Positions 5,372-12,458 of a stretch of 12,458 nt of DNA are shown one piece after another. Location of the stretch: NCBI GenBank assembly GCA_905197115.1, contig CAJJXN010000036.1:1-12458 (forward strand), read 5' to 3'. The DNA comes from an uncultured Bacillota bacterium (GTDB lineage: Bacteria > Bacillota_I > Bacilli_A > RFN20 > CAG-631). The position numbers and the translations under genes are program-made. The notes beneath the pieces were generated by a model. The model was not told the DNA's origin. It saw nothing but the letters and a program-made list of their open reading frames with translations, and did no database searches. Numbering within the stretch: the first letter of the stretch is position 1; every line of letters begins with the position of its first letter.

Positions 5372-6037
5372 GTGAATCTATTAACCCCATTACCTTTACC
5401 AAGCATTGAGTTACAATATGATTATGAATCATCTAAAAAGAAATATTTTCGAATTGTATCAAATGAAATTGACCCTTTATTTTATGAACTATTAAATAAT
5501 CAAAATATTCGAGTTCAATTATGGCTTGAAAAACAAGTAAAAAATCGTTCTTCCAAACGATACAAGAGAAGTTGGCTTCATCCTCAAGATTTTTCAAATA
5601 AAGCACCCTTAAAATTATTTTCAAATAATGAATATAACTATGGTGGAGGAGATGGTTGGGGATATAAAGGAGAAGAGATTCCTCCCTATAGCACAACCAA
5701 TGGAATTGTACCCACTGAATATGAAATTACTCTGGATGATATTTATGAAAATAAAATATCGAAATATATACCAATTGTGGATATTTTCTCCAACATTTTA
5801 AAAGTAAAAGGAAAACAAACGTATCCAAAGTCAAATTGTGTTTTAAAAGATATTTCTATTGTTGGTGGAAATCGACGCAATTCCCAGGCTTTACGCTTTA
5901 AACTAGTCGTCAATTATAATCATAAAGTTCTTATGGGGATGCCTACCACTCCCTTAAACTTAGGTATTCATCTAAATGATAAAGTGTTTTTAGAAAATTC
6001 AATAGAGAGTTTCATAAGAGTAGGTTACATTAAATAA
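5372..6037 (+). CDS. Unknown protein, first gene of the RHS cassette
   Basis: This is a 221-residue protein I do not recognise. A perfect AAGGAGG (5357-5363) eight bases before GTG 5372 sets the start; reading from TTG 5351 or ATG 5354 would place this RBS inside the gene. No signal peptide, transmembrane helix or Cys motif is visible. The N-terminal third is charged (VQLWLEKQVKNRSSKRYKRS). The middle carries a glycine/aromatic stretch, YNYGGGDGWGYKGEEIPPY. The C-terminal half alternates hydrophobic and polar residues as a beta-rich fold would (ITLDDIYENKISKYIPIVDI, then LKDISIVGGNRRNSQALRFK and LVVNYNHKVLMG). It sits on the same strand as the DNRLRE and RHS genes, 164 bases upstream, so it may be an accessory or delivery partner. 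That role is inferred from position only, and the terminator in the gap argues that it may also be expressed on its own. Confidence 0.7.
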   Translation: MNLLTPLPLPSIELQYDYESSKKKYFRIVSNEIDPLFYELLNNQNIRVQLWLEKQVKNRSSKRYKRSWLHPQDFSNKAPLKLFSNNEYNYGGGDGWGYKGEEIPPYSTTNGIVPTEYEITLDDIYENKISKYIPIVDIFSNILKVKGKQTYPKSNCVLKDISIVGGNRRNSQALRFKLVVNYNHKVLMGMPTTPLNLGIHLNDKVFLENSIESFIRVGYIK

Positions 6038-6085
6038 TCATCATTCTTGCTAACGAAAAGAAATAACATTCTTTAAAAGGACTTT

Positions 6086-6123
6086 GTTATTGATAAGTAA
6101 GTGATCACTTTGTTTACAATAAC
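6086..6123. repeat. 38-bp imperfect palindrome centred on AAGTGATCACTT
   Basis: Two 19-base halves match at 15 of 19 positions. The outer arms are GTTATTG (6086-6092) and CAATAAC (6117-6123), and the core is a perfect 12-bp palindrome (6099-6110). The size and dyad symmetry suit a dimeric regulator site in the 164-base gap between the first two cassette genes. Confidence 0.5.
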
Positions 6124-6140
6124 GTTTGCTAAATGATAAA
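6113..6140 (+). promoter_or_regulatory. Weak candidate promoter for the DNRLRE and RHS genes
   Basis: TTTACA (6113-6118) and GATAAA (6135-6140) are 16 bases apart. The -35 overlaps the right half of the 38-bp palindrome. A transcript from here would begin at about 6147, at the foot of the hairpin at 6150, making that hairpin a 5' stem-loop and not a terminator. Confidence 0.3.
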
Positions 6141-6149
6141 TAAGAAATG

Positions 6150-6179
6150 AATAACCGAAAGCATTCGGTTATTTTTTTA
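6150..6179 (+). terminator. Strong intrinsic terminator upstream of the DNRLRE gene
   Basis: AATAACCGAA (6150-6159) and TTCGGTTATT (6164-6173) make a perfect 10-bp stem with a 4-base loop, running into seven T. It is well placed to end the transcript of the unknown gene at 5372-6037. Only 22 bases separate it from the next start codon. Confidence 0.82.
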
Positions 6180-6201
6180 TAAAAAAGAAAAGGAGAATAT
6201 A

Positions 6202-7689
6202 ATGAAAAATTTTATTTTTAACAAACGTGAAATAATAAAACAACAAACAAATAGAAAAGAAGACAAACAAAAAAGAACATTTTATGAAAAACATTACTTA
6301 AACGAAGATGGCACTTTTACTTTAGAAATTTATCCACAGCCCATTCATTTTTTAAATGAAACTACAAAGCAATTTGAAGATATTGACAATACCTTCACAA
6401 AAAATGAAAAAGGGCAATATCAATTAAAACAATCTTCTATGCATATTTTATTCACTGAACTCTCATCCCCTCATTCACCTTTATTTGAAATAGATTATCA
6501 ACAACATAAAATTGAAATGTTTTATAAAGGAAAAATTAATAATCAACAAAGAAAACTACTTCCATCTTCTGCTAAAGTAAAAAATCAAAGTTCATCTTTA
6601 AATCATTTAATTTATAATCAAGTAGCTTCCGATATTGATTTAGAATATATTGCTGAATACCCTCATATAAAAGAAAATTTAATCATTTATAAACCACAAG
6701 AAGACTATCGTTTCGAATTCTTATTAAAAACCAATGGATTGACTTTAAAACTTTCAAAAGATGAATCAAACATTGAACTAGTGGATCAAAAAGGAAACAT
6801 CCAATTTTATATTCCTGCACCTTATATGTTTGATCAAGCCAAACAAATATCTAACTCTGTTTATTATGAAATAACCCCTGTAGAAGAAAACCAATTTTTG
6901 TTTACTTTAAATGCAGATAAGCAATGGATTAACCAAGAAGATAGAGTCTTTCCTATAACCATAGATCCACAATTTATTGCTTCTGTTGAGGATAAAAAAA
7001 TCACGAAAAATTATTTTATTTCATCTACCAATCAATTAATTTCTGAATTGGCTGGTAATCTAACAACGACAAAAGGGATTTTATCTATTATTCGTTTAGA
7101 TCAATTAATGAAATATAAAATTAAAAGTGCTATTTCTATTTTAGAATTGAATCCAGATCTTACTAAAAATACAATTTCAGTTTGTGAATATCTTGGTAAT
7201 CTTTCTGATTTAACATCTACCTTAACTTATGACTCTAATTTAGAAAATCAAATTGCTACTATTAATACAAATTTAAAAGTAGAATACGACTTTACTTCTT
7301 TGTTACAAAAATGGATAGATGAGAAAAAAATGAAAGGATGCATTGTTTTTAAAGAGCAAAATACTCAACTTTTAAAAATAGCACCTCGATTTATTATTCA
7401 ATATGAGATCCTCGAGAAAAGTCCATCTGATTATATAAATTGTGGAAGCCATATGCTTGTTGAAACAATTAGCAATATCGAATTAAAACTGAGCGAAGTC
7501 AATAAGATTATGGGAATTTTAACAACACATATTGATAGCATCAATCAAAAAGTTCATCAATTAGTTCAATTAGAAAATAAACTCTTTACGCGTTATAATC
7601 TTAGTTTAACTCAATGGAGCGAGTGGATTCCGCACAATTTGTTAGCAAATTTATTTGAAAATACTTTGTTTTTATCGGAAGAAAAATGA
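6202..7689 (+). CDS. DNRLRE-domain protein: N-terminal part of a split RHS/wall-associated-type toxin
   Basis: This 495-residue protein is homologous to the region that precedes the RHS repeats in many Gram-positive RHS/WapA-like proteins. Family signs: FYEKHYLNEDGTFTLEIYPQ (residues 28-47), a PIHFLN...FEDIDNTF segment (47-65), and RVFPITIDPQF (248-258), which normally leads into the DNRLRE domain. About 265-402 resembles DNRLRE: IIRLDQL, then IKSAISILELNP, then VEYDFTSLLQKWIDEKKMKG (360-379) and GCIVFKEQN. The tail (about 420-465) is predicted helical or coiled coil. The N-terminus (MKNFIFNKREIIKQQTNRKE) is basic and polar with no signal peptide or membrane helix, unlike secreted WapA-type proteins. 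AGGAG at 6191-6195, six bases before the ATG, supports the start. The gene ends in TGA ten bases before the RHS gene, so the two are co-expressed and their products probably assemble. A role in display or folding of the RHS shell is inference. Confidence 0.78.
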   Translation: MKNFIFNKREIIKQQTNRKEDKQKRTFYEKHYLNEDGTFTLEIYPQPIHFLNETTKQFEDIDNTFTKNEKGQYQLKQSSMHILFTELSSPHSPLFEIDYQQHKIEMFYKGKINNQQRKLLPSSAKVKNQSSSLNHLIYNQVASDIDLEYIAEYPHIKENLIIYKPQEDYRFEFLLKTNGLTLKLSKDESNIELVDQKGNIQFYIPAPYMFDQAKQISNSVYYEITPVEENQFLFTLNADKQWINQEDRVFPITIDPQFIASVEDKKITKNYFISSTNQLISELAGNLTTTKGILSIIRLDQLMKYKIKSAISILELNPDLTKNTISVCEYLGNLSDLTSTLTYDSNLENQIATINTNLKVEYDFTSLLQKWIDEKKMKGCIVFKEQNTQLLKIAPRFIIQYEILEKSPSDYINCGSHMLVETISNIELKLSEVNKIMGILTTHIDSINQKVHQLVQLENKLFTRYNLSLTQWSEWIPHNLLANLFENTLFLSEEK

Positions 7690-7699
7690 GGAAAAAAGG

Positions 7700-10600
7700 A
7701 TGAATATAAAATATAATCAACAGGAAATTAAAAAAGCTTACTATAATAACGTTGAGTTGAAGTCCATTGTCTATAATGGGAAAGAAATCTTTTTTGATCC
7801 TTCTTATTCTTTTAAACATGACAAATCGAAAATTAATCAAACAGAATTAACATTTGAAAGTGAAGCAGGAGAAGCAAAAGTTAATTTATATACTGGTCGA
7901 ATGCGCTATGAATATTTAGATATGCAAATGGGGGAGGGAAGCTTTAAACTAGGAATCAGTCATATTTATAATAGTAAATGGGTAGAAGAGGACTATCCCG
8001 ACTCCGTTTATGGAATAGGGTTTAAATTAAATATTATTCAATATTGTTATCCTTATCATTACAATGATATTGAAAGCCAACAAGGTTTTAAAGAAGGCGA
8101 TTATGTATATATTGATAACTTAGGATATAAACACCGATTTATCTATTATAAAGAAAATAAACAAGAAAAATATTATTATGATGAATCTGGCACTCATCTT
8201 CGCTTAATCATTAAAGAAGATAAAAGCTCCCAAATAAAAGATCCTAGCGGGAATATTATTGAATTTGATCAAGATGGCAAAGTAGTAGCGTATGTTTCGG
8301 CATTTAATGAAAACATAAAAAAAATAATTGAATATGAAAATAAAAATATCAGTCGAGTATATGATAGTAGAAAACCTTATCGCTTTTTTCAGTTCACATA
8401 CGACGATCAAGGAAAATTAAATTTCATTGAATGTATTGAAAAAGAAATCGTTAAAAAAACAATCCAATACCATTATAAACAACATCATTTAGTAAAAATA
8501 AGTGAACACGTAGGAAGAAAAAGTAAGGATCAAGTATCTTTTTATTATGAAGACAATCGTCTAATTTCAGCTATAAATGAAACAAATAAAAATGGTTTTT
8601 TAGCCAATTATCAATCTCTCTTTCCAAATAGTTATCAAGTTAATTGTATACAAATTGGCTGTGCAATTTTAAATAATGATTTTGTTTCCATGCCAAGTGA
8701 GAATATTAAAAATTATACTCGTATTTCATATCAAAAATTAGAAACTGAAATTGTTAACGAAAAGAACTTGCGATTTGTTTATCAATTTAATGACAAAGGA
8801 TTTACTTCAGCTATTTTTGAAAAAGTTAAAGAAAATGAATATAAAACCTTAACTAAAAACAATGGTTGGGCATTATCCAATTCTAAAAATGGCACGACTA
8901 TCATCAATCATCAACAATCTAATCTCATAACCAATGGACAATTTGAGATTAGTCCTTCTTGTATAAACAATTTTTTAAAAATATTTGAACCTTACAGTAA
9001 TGGCTTAAAAAGTAAATATTTATACTGTCAAAACTTTATACTTTCATTTTATATAAAACTCAAACAGCGCACTTTTAAAGATATCAAAGCAAATTTGCAA
9101 GTTAAGACAAGTTATGAATATCCTTTTGAATTTGCAACCATCCTTGATAAATCCGCTTATAATGTATGGCAACATGTCACCATTCCCATGGATTTTCAAA
9201 TGCGTGAATCTATTTTAATTGACTCAAAAGAAGTAGAAAGCTTTTTTAATATTCATAATTACAATCAAAATCTATCAAGATTAAGAGAAACAGAAAACAT
9301 GACTTTGATTTTTGAGGGATTATCACATGATGCTGAAATGGAAATATCAAACATTCAAATTGAAATTGGCAGTCAAACTCAAACTATTATTGATCATGTA
9401 AACTTTAATTATGCCGACAAAATCAAATATTTTAAAGATAGCTTCAATTGGTGCGAAGAAAAAATATCATCAGAAATGTATTTTAGTGAAAGTGACATAT
9501 GGTTAACTTACAAAAATAGATATTTGCAAAAAGGAAGTAATAATCGGAATCGTTTTGACATGGTTTGTTGTAATGGAACGAAAGTAATTTCCGTTCAAGA
9601 CATCTATTTTAAAAGAAAAATGGATAAAGACTATCATTATTTTAATATAGATAAAAATGGCGCTCCCAATTATTTTATACAAGCCATTTCACGTTTAGAT
9701 AAGGCAAAATATTTAAAGTCTGAAACAAGAATGCAATTTTTTGAAAATCATTATAAACAACAAGTAGCCGTCAATTATATTAAACATTATAGAGATGTAT
9801 TATTAGAAACAAATCCATCTATCAATGAAATGGAAATGTATTATAATCAATTAATAAAAAGAAAAAAAGATGCACACAACATCATCACTGAAAACCGATA
9901 TGATGATTATGGTAATTTGGAAGCAACAAAAACTTATTTTGATGAAAAGGAAGAAGTATTTTTACAACAATATGAATATGACACTAATCTTCCTTCTAGC
10001 AGAGAAATTCCCATTCAAACGACTCAAAATGGAGTCACCACCAACCAAGAATATAGTTCACCATTCTTTAATTTAAAAAATTCAACTCTTCTTGGAAATA
10101 ACCCAACTTTTTATAAGCAAGTTACAAATTATGATGCTTTCAAAGAAAAAATTCTACAAGTTCAAGCCGTTGACGATATAGCGATTCATGCTCAAAATGA
10201 TCTTGTTTATAATCAACAAGGATATTTAAAAGAATTAAAAGATTCTTTTGGTTATCATTATTGTTTTGAATACGATCTTTTTGGAAATCCTTTATCTTAT
10301 AAAGAAATAGACGCTCAAAACAATGAAATTGAATTGTATAAAAAGCAATATATTTATAATGATCCTAACGCTAATTATCAATCTGTTGTTAAAGAAACCT
10401 ATCCAAATAATGACACACAAAATCAACGAACCATCATTCATGATTCCTATGGACGGTTAAAGAGTATCCAAAATAATGATGAAAAGATTGAGTATGAATA
10501 TCAAAAAATTAACGAAAGTGCTTCACTTGCTCAAGTTGAAAAAATGGTAGACCCTTATGATGGTCAAAATTACACTTTTCAATATAATTCAGATAATCAA

Positions 10601-12458
10601 ATTACAGGTTATCGAACAACTGGCAGTCTAAGTTTAAATAACAAGCATGTGTCTCTTCGTCAAATTGACACTAATACAACAAACTATATTCTTCACGATG
10701 GAATTCAAGAAACAACACGCACTTCACAAATTATAAGTGAAGATTCAATCGAGAAAAATCCTATCTTTTTAAATCCTTATATTCACCAATCAAAGGATTA
10801 TGACGATGAAGAATCAAACAAACAATTTCATTTTCATTATTCTTATGATTCTCTTGCTCGTTTAATAAAAAAAGAAAGTAACTGCCAAGATGGAGAAATG
10901 TTAAAAAATATACATACAACCATTTATTCTTATGTAAAAGGAAAACCAGATCAAATAAAGACTTACAATTATCATTTATTAGAAAGTCGCTATAGTGCTT
11001 CAAGCTCAAGTATTCGTAAAACTTATGATTTAAATTTTAACTTTGAATATACGTACAATGATTGTGGAAACTTGATCTCTATTCTTGAAAAACAATCAGG
11101 AATTCAAACACAAATAGAGCAAAACACACAAATGGAGCAGCCTTTTAATTTATTTCAAAATGAATATATGACTACATATCAATATGATTCACTCAATCGT
11201 CTAAAACAAGAAACGAATACCATTTTGAATCTTAATCGAACTTATCATTATAAAGATGGAAAATTATTATCTACGACTAATCAAGGTTTGACCGAAAAAA
11301 CTTATTATTATAATCAAAGAAACTTAATTTCTTCGGTTGTATCTAATTTTTATACACAAAACTTTACTTATGATAATTTTGGTAATGTTCGGCTTATTCA
11401 AACAATCACTCCAAATGAACAAATTGAGACTTCTCTTTCTTGGGAAAGAGGCAATTTATTATCTCAATATGGAAACACAAAATATTTCTATAATCATCAA
11501 GGAAATCGGTTCAAAAAAGAAACTTCTAATTTAATTAAATATTATTATTTAGATGGAAGTAAGATTTTAGGAGAAGATTGGTCAGATGGTACCAAAATTC
11601 GCTATTATTATGACATTCATGGACTTGTTGGAATGAAATACAATGATACTTATTATCGTTATGCACTTGACATTCAAGGAAATGTCAAAAAAATCTTTAA
11701 AAAAAATAAACTTTTAACCGAATATCATTATGATTCTCAAGGTAATTGTAAAATCATTAATTATGACCCTACGAAAGATGCTTATGTCACTACAAACGAC
11801 ACTCAACATATTGGTTATATTAATCCCTTCCGTTACAAATCGTATTATTATGACACAGAAAGTAACTTATATTATATGGAAGGTCGTTACTATCATCCAT
11901 TCTATGGATTTTGTTTGAATGCTGATAATCCCGATCGACTTTTAAACAATGCTTTTATTTTAAATGGACTTAATCGACAAGTTGTCACCATTGATAATCT
12001 TATTTTTAAAAAGTATAGCATGTCCTGTGTCTACTCAAGTAGAAAATATTATCCTGATTCCTCTTATTATAGTGGTGAGGGAATGAGTTGGTTTGAAGTT
12101 AATTTTGAAAAAATTTTGACTGGCGTTTTTATTGCTGTTTTTGTTCTCTCGCTTATTCTTTATGCCATTCCACAGACGAATTGTATTGGAAAGCTTATGC
12201 TAAAAGATGGTTTCAAAAATGGACTTAGAGGAATGGTTATAAACGGCATGATAGGTGGCTTTATAGCCAGTATTCAAGGAAATAACTTTTTTAAAGGTGT
12301 TCAAGAAGGAATGATTCAAGGTTTTATGACTGGCTTTATTTTTGGGGCTTTGAGTGGCTTTTTTAAAGGAATTGGAAGCAATTGCTTTAAAGCTGGAACC
12401 CTTGTTTTAACCAGTGAAGGACACAAAAAGATAGAAGACATACAAGTGGGAGACAAAG
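7700..12458 (+). CDS. RHS/YD-repeat polymorphic toxin with C-terminal HINT domain (runs off the right edge)
   Basis: There are 1586 codons with no stop before the window ends. Residues about 45-210 are the usual front of Firmicute RHS proteins: AKVNLYTGRMRYEYL, then LGISHIYNSKW, DSVYGIGFKLN, and a 'GYKHRFIYY...DESGTHLRLI' block. About 408-560 looks like a jelly-roll carbohydrate-binding-type module (NLITNGQFE to MEISNIQIEIGS). YD repeats become dense from about 730: RYDDYGNLEATK, FEYDLFGNPLSYKEID, HYSYDSLARLIKKES, YQYDSLNRLKQET, FTYDNFGNVRLIQT, EYHYDSQGNCKI. The core ends at 1375-1410 with NPFRYKSYYYDTESNLYYME and GRYYHPFYGF. A hydrophobic helix at 1472-1490 and a Gly-rich stretch to 1560 follow. 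NCFKAGTLVLTSEGHKKIED from Asn1561 is the start of a HINT self-cleaving domain with Cys1562 as likely nucleophile. The toxin itself is outside the window. There is no signal peptide. The start ATG 7700 has GAGG at 7688-7691. Established knowledge: RHS shells enclose and release C-terminal toxins. Confidence 0.9.
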   Translation, partial: MNIKYNQQEIKKAYYNNVELKSIVYNGKEIFFDPSYSFKHDKSKINQTELTFESEAGEAKVNLYTGRMRYEYLDMQMGEGSFKLGISHIYNSKWVEEDYPDSVYGIGFKLNIIQYCYPYHYNDIESQQGFKEGDYVYIDNLGYKHRFIYYKENKQEKYYYDESGTHLRLIIKEDKSSQIKDPSGNIIEFDQDGKVVAYVSAFNENIKKIIEYENKNISRVYDSRKPYRFFQFTYDDQGKLNFIECIEKEIVKKTIQYHYKQHHLVKISEHVGRKSKDQVSFYYEDNRLISAINETNKNGFLANYQSLFPNSYQVNCIQIGCAILNNDFVSMPSENIKNYTRISYQKLETEIVNEKNLRFVYQFNDKGFTSAIFEKVKENEYKTLTKNNGWALSNSKNGTTIINHQQSNLITNGQFEISPSCINNFLKIFEPYSNGLKSKYLYCQNFILSFYIKLKQRTFKDIKANLQVKTSYEYPFEFATILDKSAYNVWQHVTIPMDFQMRESILIDSKEVESFFNIHNYNQNLSRLRETENMTLIFEGLSHDAEMEISNIQIEIGSQTQTIIDHVNFNYADKIKYFKDSFNWCEEKISSEMYFSESDIWLTYKNRYLQKGSNNRNRFDMVCCNGTKVISVQDIYFKRKMDKDYHYFNIDKNGAPNYFIQAISRLDKAKYLKSETRMQFFENHYKQQVAVNYIKHYRDVLLETNPSINEMEMYYNQLIKRKKDAHNIITENRYDDYGNLEATKTYFDEKEEVFLQQYEYDTNLPSSREIPIQTTQNGVTTNQEYSSPFFNLKNSTLLGNNPTFYKQVTNYDAFKEKILQVQAVDDIAIHAQNDLVYNQQGYLKELKDSFGYHYCFEYDLFGNPLSYKEIDAQNNEIELYKKQYIYNDPNANYQSVVKETYPNNDTQNQRTIIHDSYGRLKSIQNNDEKIEYEYQKINESASLAQVEKMVDPYDGQNYTFQYNSDNQITGYRTTGSLSLNNKHVSLRQIDTNTTNYILHDGIQETTRTSQIISEDSIEKNPIFLNPYIHQSKDYDDEESNKQFHFHYSYDSLARLIKKESNCQDGEMLKNIHTTIYSYVKGKPDQIKTYNYHLLESRYSASSSSIRKTYDLNFNFEYTYNDCGNLISILEKQSGIQTQIEQNTQMEQPFNLFQNEYMTTYQYDSLNRLKQETNTILNLNRTYHYKDGKLLSTTNQGLTEKTYYYNQRNLISSVVSNFYTQNFTYDNFGNVRLIQTITPNEQIETSLSWERGNLLSQYGNTKYFYNHQGNRFKKETSNLIKYYYLDGSKILGEDWSDGTKIRYYYDIHGLVGMKYNDTYYRYALDIQGNVKKIFKKNKLLTEYHYDSQGNCKIINYDPTKDAYVTTNDTQHIGYINPFRYKSYYYDTESNLYYMEGRYYHPFYGFCLNADNPDRLLNNAFILNGLNRQVVTIDNLIFKKYSMSCVYSSRKYYPDSSYYSGEGMSWFEVNFEKILTGVFIAVFVLSLILYAIPQTNCIGKLMLKDGFKNGLRGMVINGMIGGFIASIQGNNFFKGVQEGMIQGFMTGFIFGALSGFFKGIGSNCFKAGTLVLTSEGHKKIEDIQVGDK

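Noticed and set aside
5433..5696. 87-codon minus-strand frame inside the unknown 221-residue gene
   Set aside because: The plus-strand gene has a perfect RBS and full-length frame; the minus frame has no start signal and is a by-product of AT-rich codons.
7687..7689. TGA read as tryptophan (mycoplasma code)
   Set aside because: Read-through would add only nine residues before TAA, and the next gene has its own RBS and start; conserved tryptophans in the window use TGG.
7689..7700. Frameshift joining the DNRLRE and RHS genes into one gene
   Set aside because: Both ends look natural: a stop codon, then GAGG eight bases before an ATG. It is kept as a refutation test rather than a call because read data are not available.
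7601..7840. 79-codon minus-strand frame across the DNRLRE-RHS boundary
   Set aside because: It lies opposite two confidently read coding frames and has no RBS.
9870..10076. Short plus-strand frames within the RHS gene (also near 11337-11534 and 11730-11918)
   Set aside because: They are out-of-frame readings of the RHS coding sequence; the main frame stays open over 1586 codons with YD repeats throughout.
9892..11935. CRISPR or DNA tandem repeat array
   Set aside because: The repetition is at protein level (YD repeats of varied DNA sequence); there are no identical DNA repeats with regular spacers anywhere in the window.

Overview
The window is mostly AT-rich DNA (about 31% G+C by hand count over 781-960) from a low-GC Gram-positive bacterium. 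The ispF-gltX order is the one found in Bacilli. The DefB-type peptide deformylase, UPRT, BrkB/YihY protein and strong AGGAGG-type ribosome binding sites also fit Bacilli or a relative (Erysipelotrichia or Izemoplasma/RF39-like). TGA works as a stop codon, for example at 7687-7689, so this is not a TGA=Trp mycoplasma. Species cannot be assigned from the sequence.

Left edge (1 to about 450): a fragment of about 50% G+C holds the first 73 codons of a ClC-type chloride channel on the minus strand, with its own RBS and a plausible promoter. It runs into the AT-rich genome inside ispF, which has lost its N-terminal half. The composition change and the truncation coincide, so this is either a chimeric contig join or a real recombination junction.

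Housekeeping block (about 450-4970): truncated ispF and gltX on the plus strand share a bidirectional terminator with convergent def. Upstream of def on the minus strand is a small one-pass membrane protein with a run of five cysteines. A divergent plus-strand pair follows, a BrkB/YihY membrane protein and a GNAT acetyltransferase. Another bidirectional hairpin separates this pair from upp on the minus strand. upp is broken by what looks like a 20-base deletion between two GAAGC repeats.

Accessory block (about 5040 to the right edge): a leader of about 330 bp with three consecutive inverted repeats precedes a plus-strand cassette. The cassette has (i) a 221-residue protein of unknown function, (ii) a 495-residue protein with the N-terminal region and DNRLRE-like domain usually found at the front of Gram-positive RHS/wall-associated proteins, and (iii) a very large RHS/YD-repeat protein. 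The last is open at the window edge after 1586 codons. It has an RHS core, then a hydrophobic and glycine-rich stretch, and ends in the first residues of a HINT (intein-like) pretoxin domain. This is a polymorphic-toxin locus whose usual single polypeptide is split over two genes, none with a visible signal peptide. The toxin tip and any immunity gene lie beyond the window. A strong intrinsic terminator sits just upstream of the second gene and may separate or attenuate expression.

The most noteworthy points are the split, leaderless RHS system with HINT, its missing C-terminal DPxG autocleavage motif, the structured leaders before genes (i) and (ii), the upp deletion, and the left-edge chimera signal.
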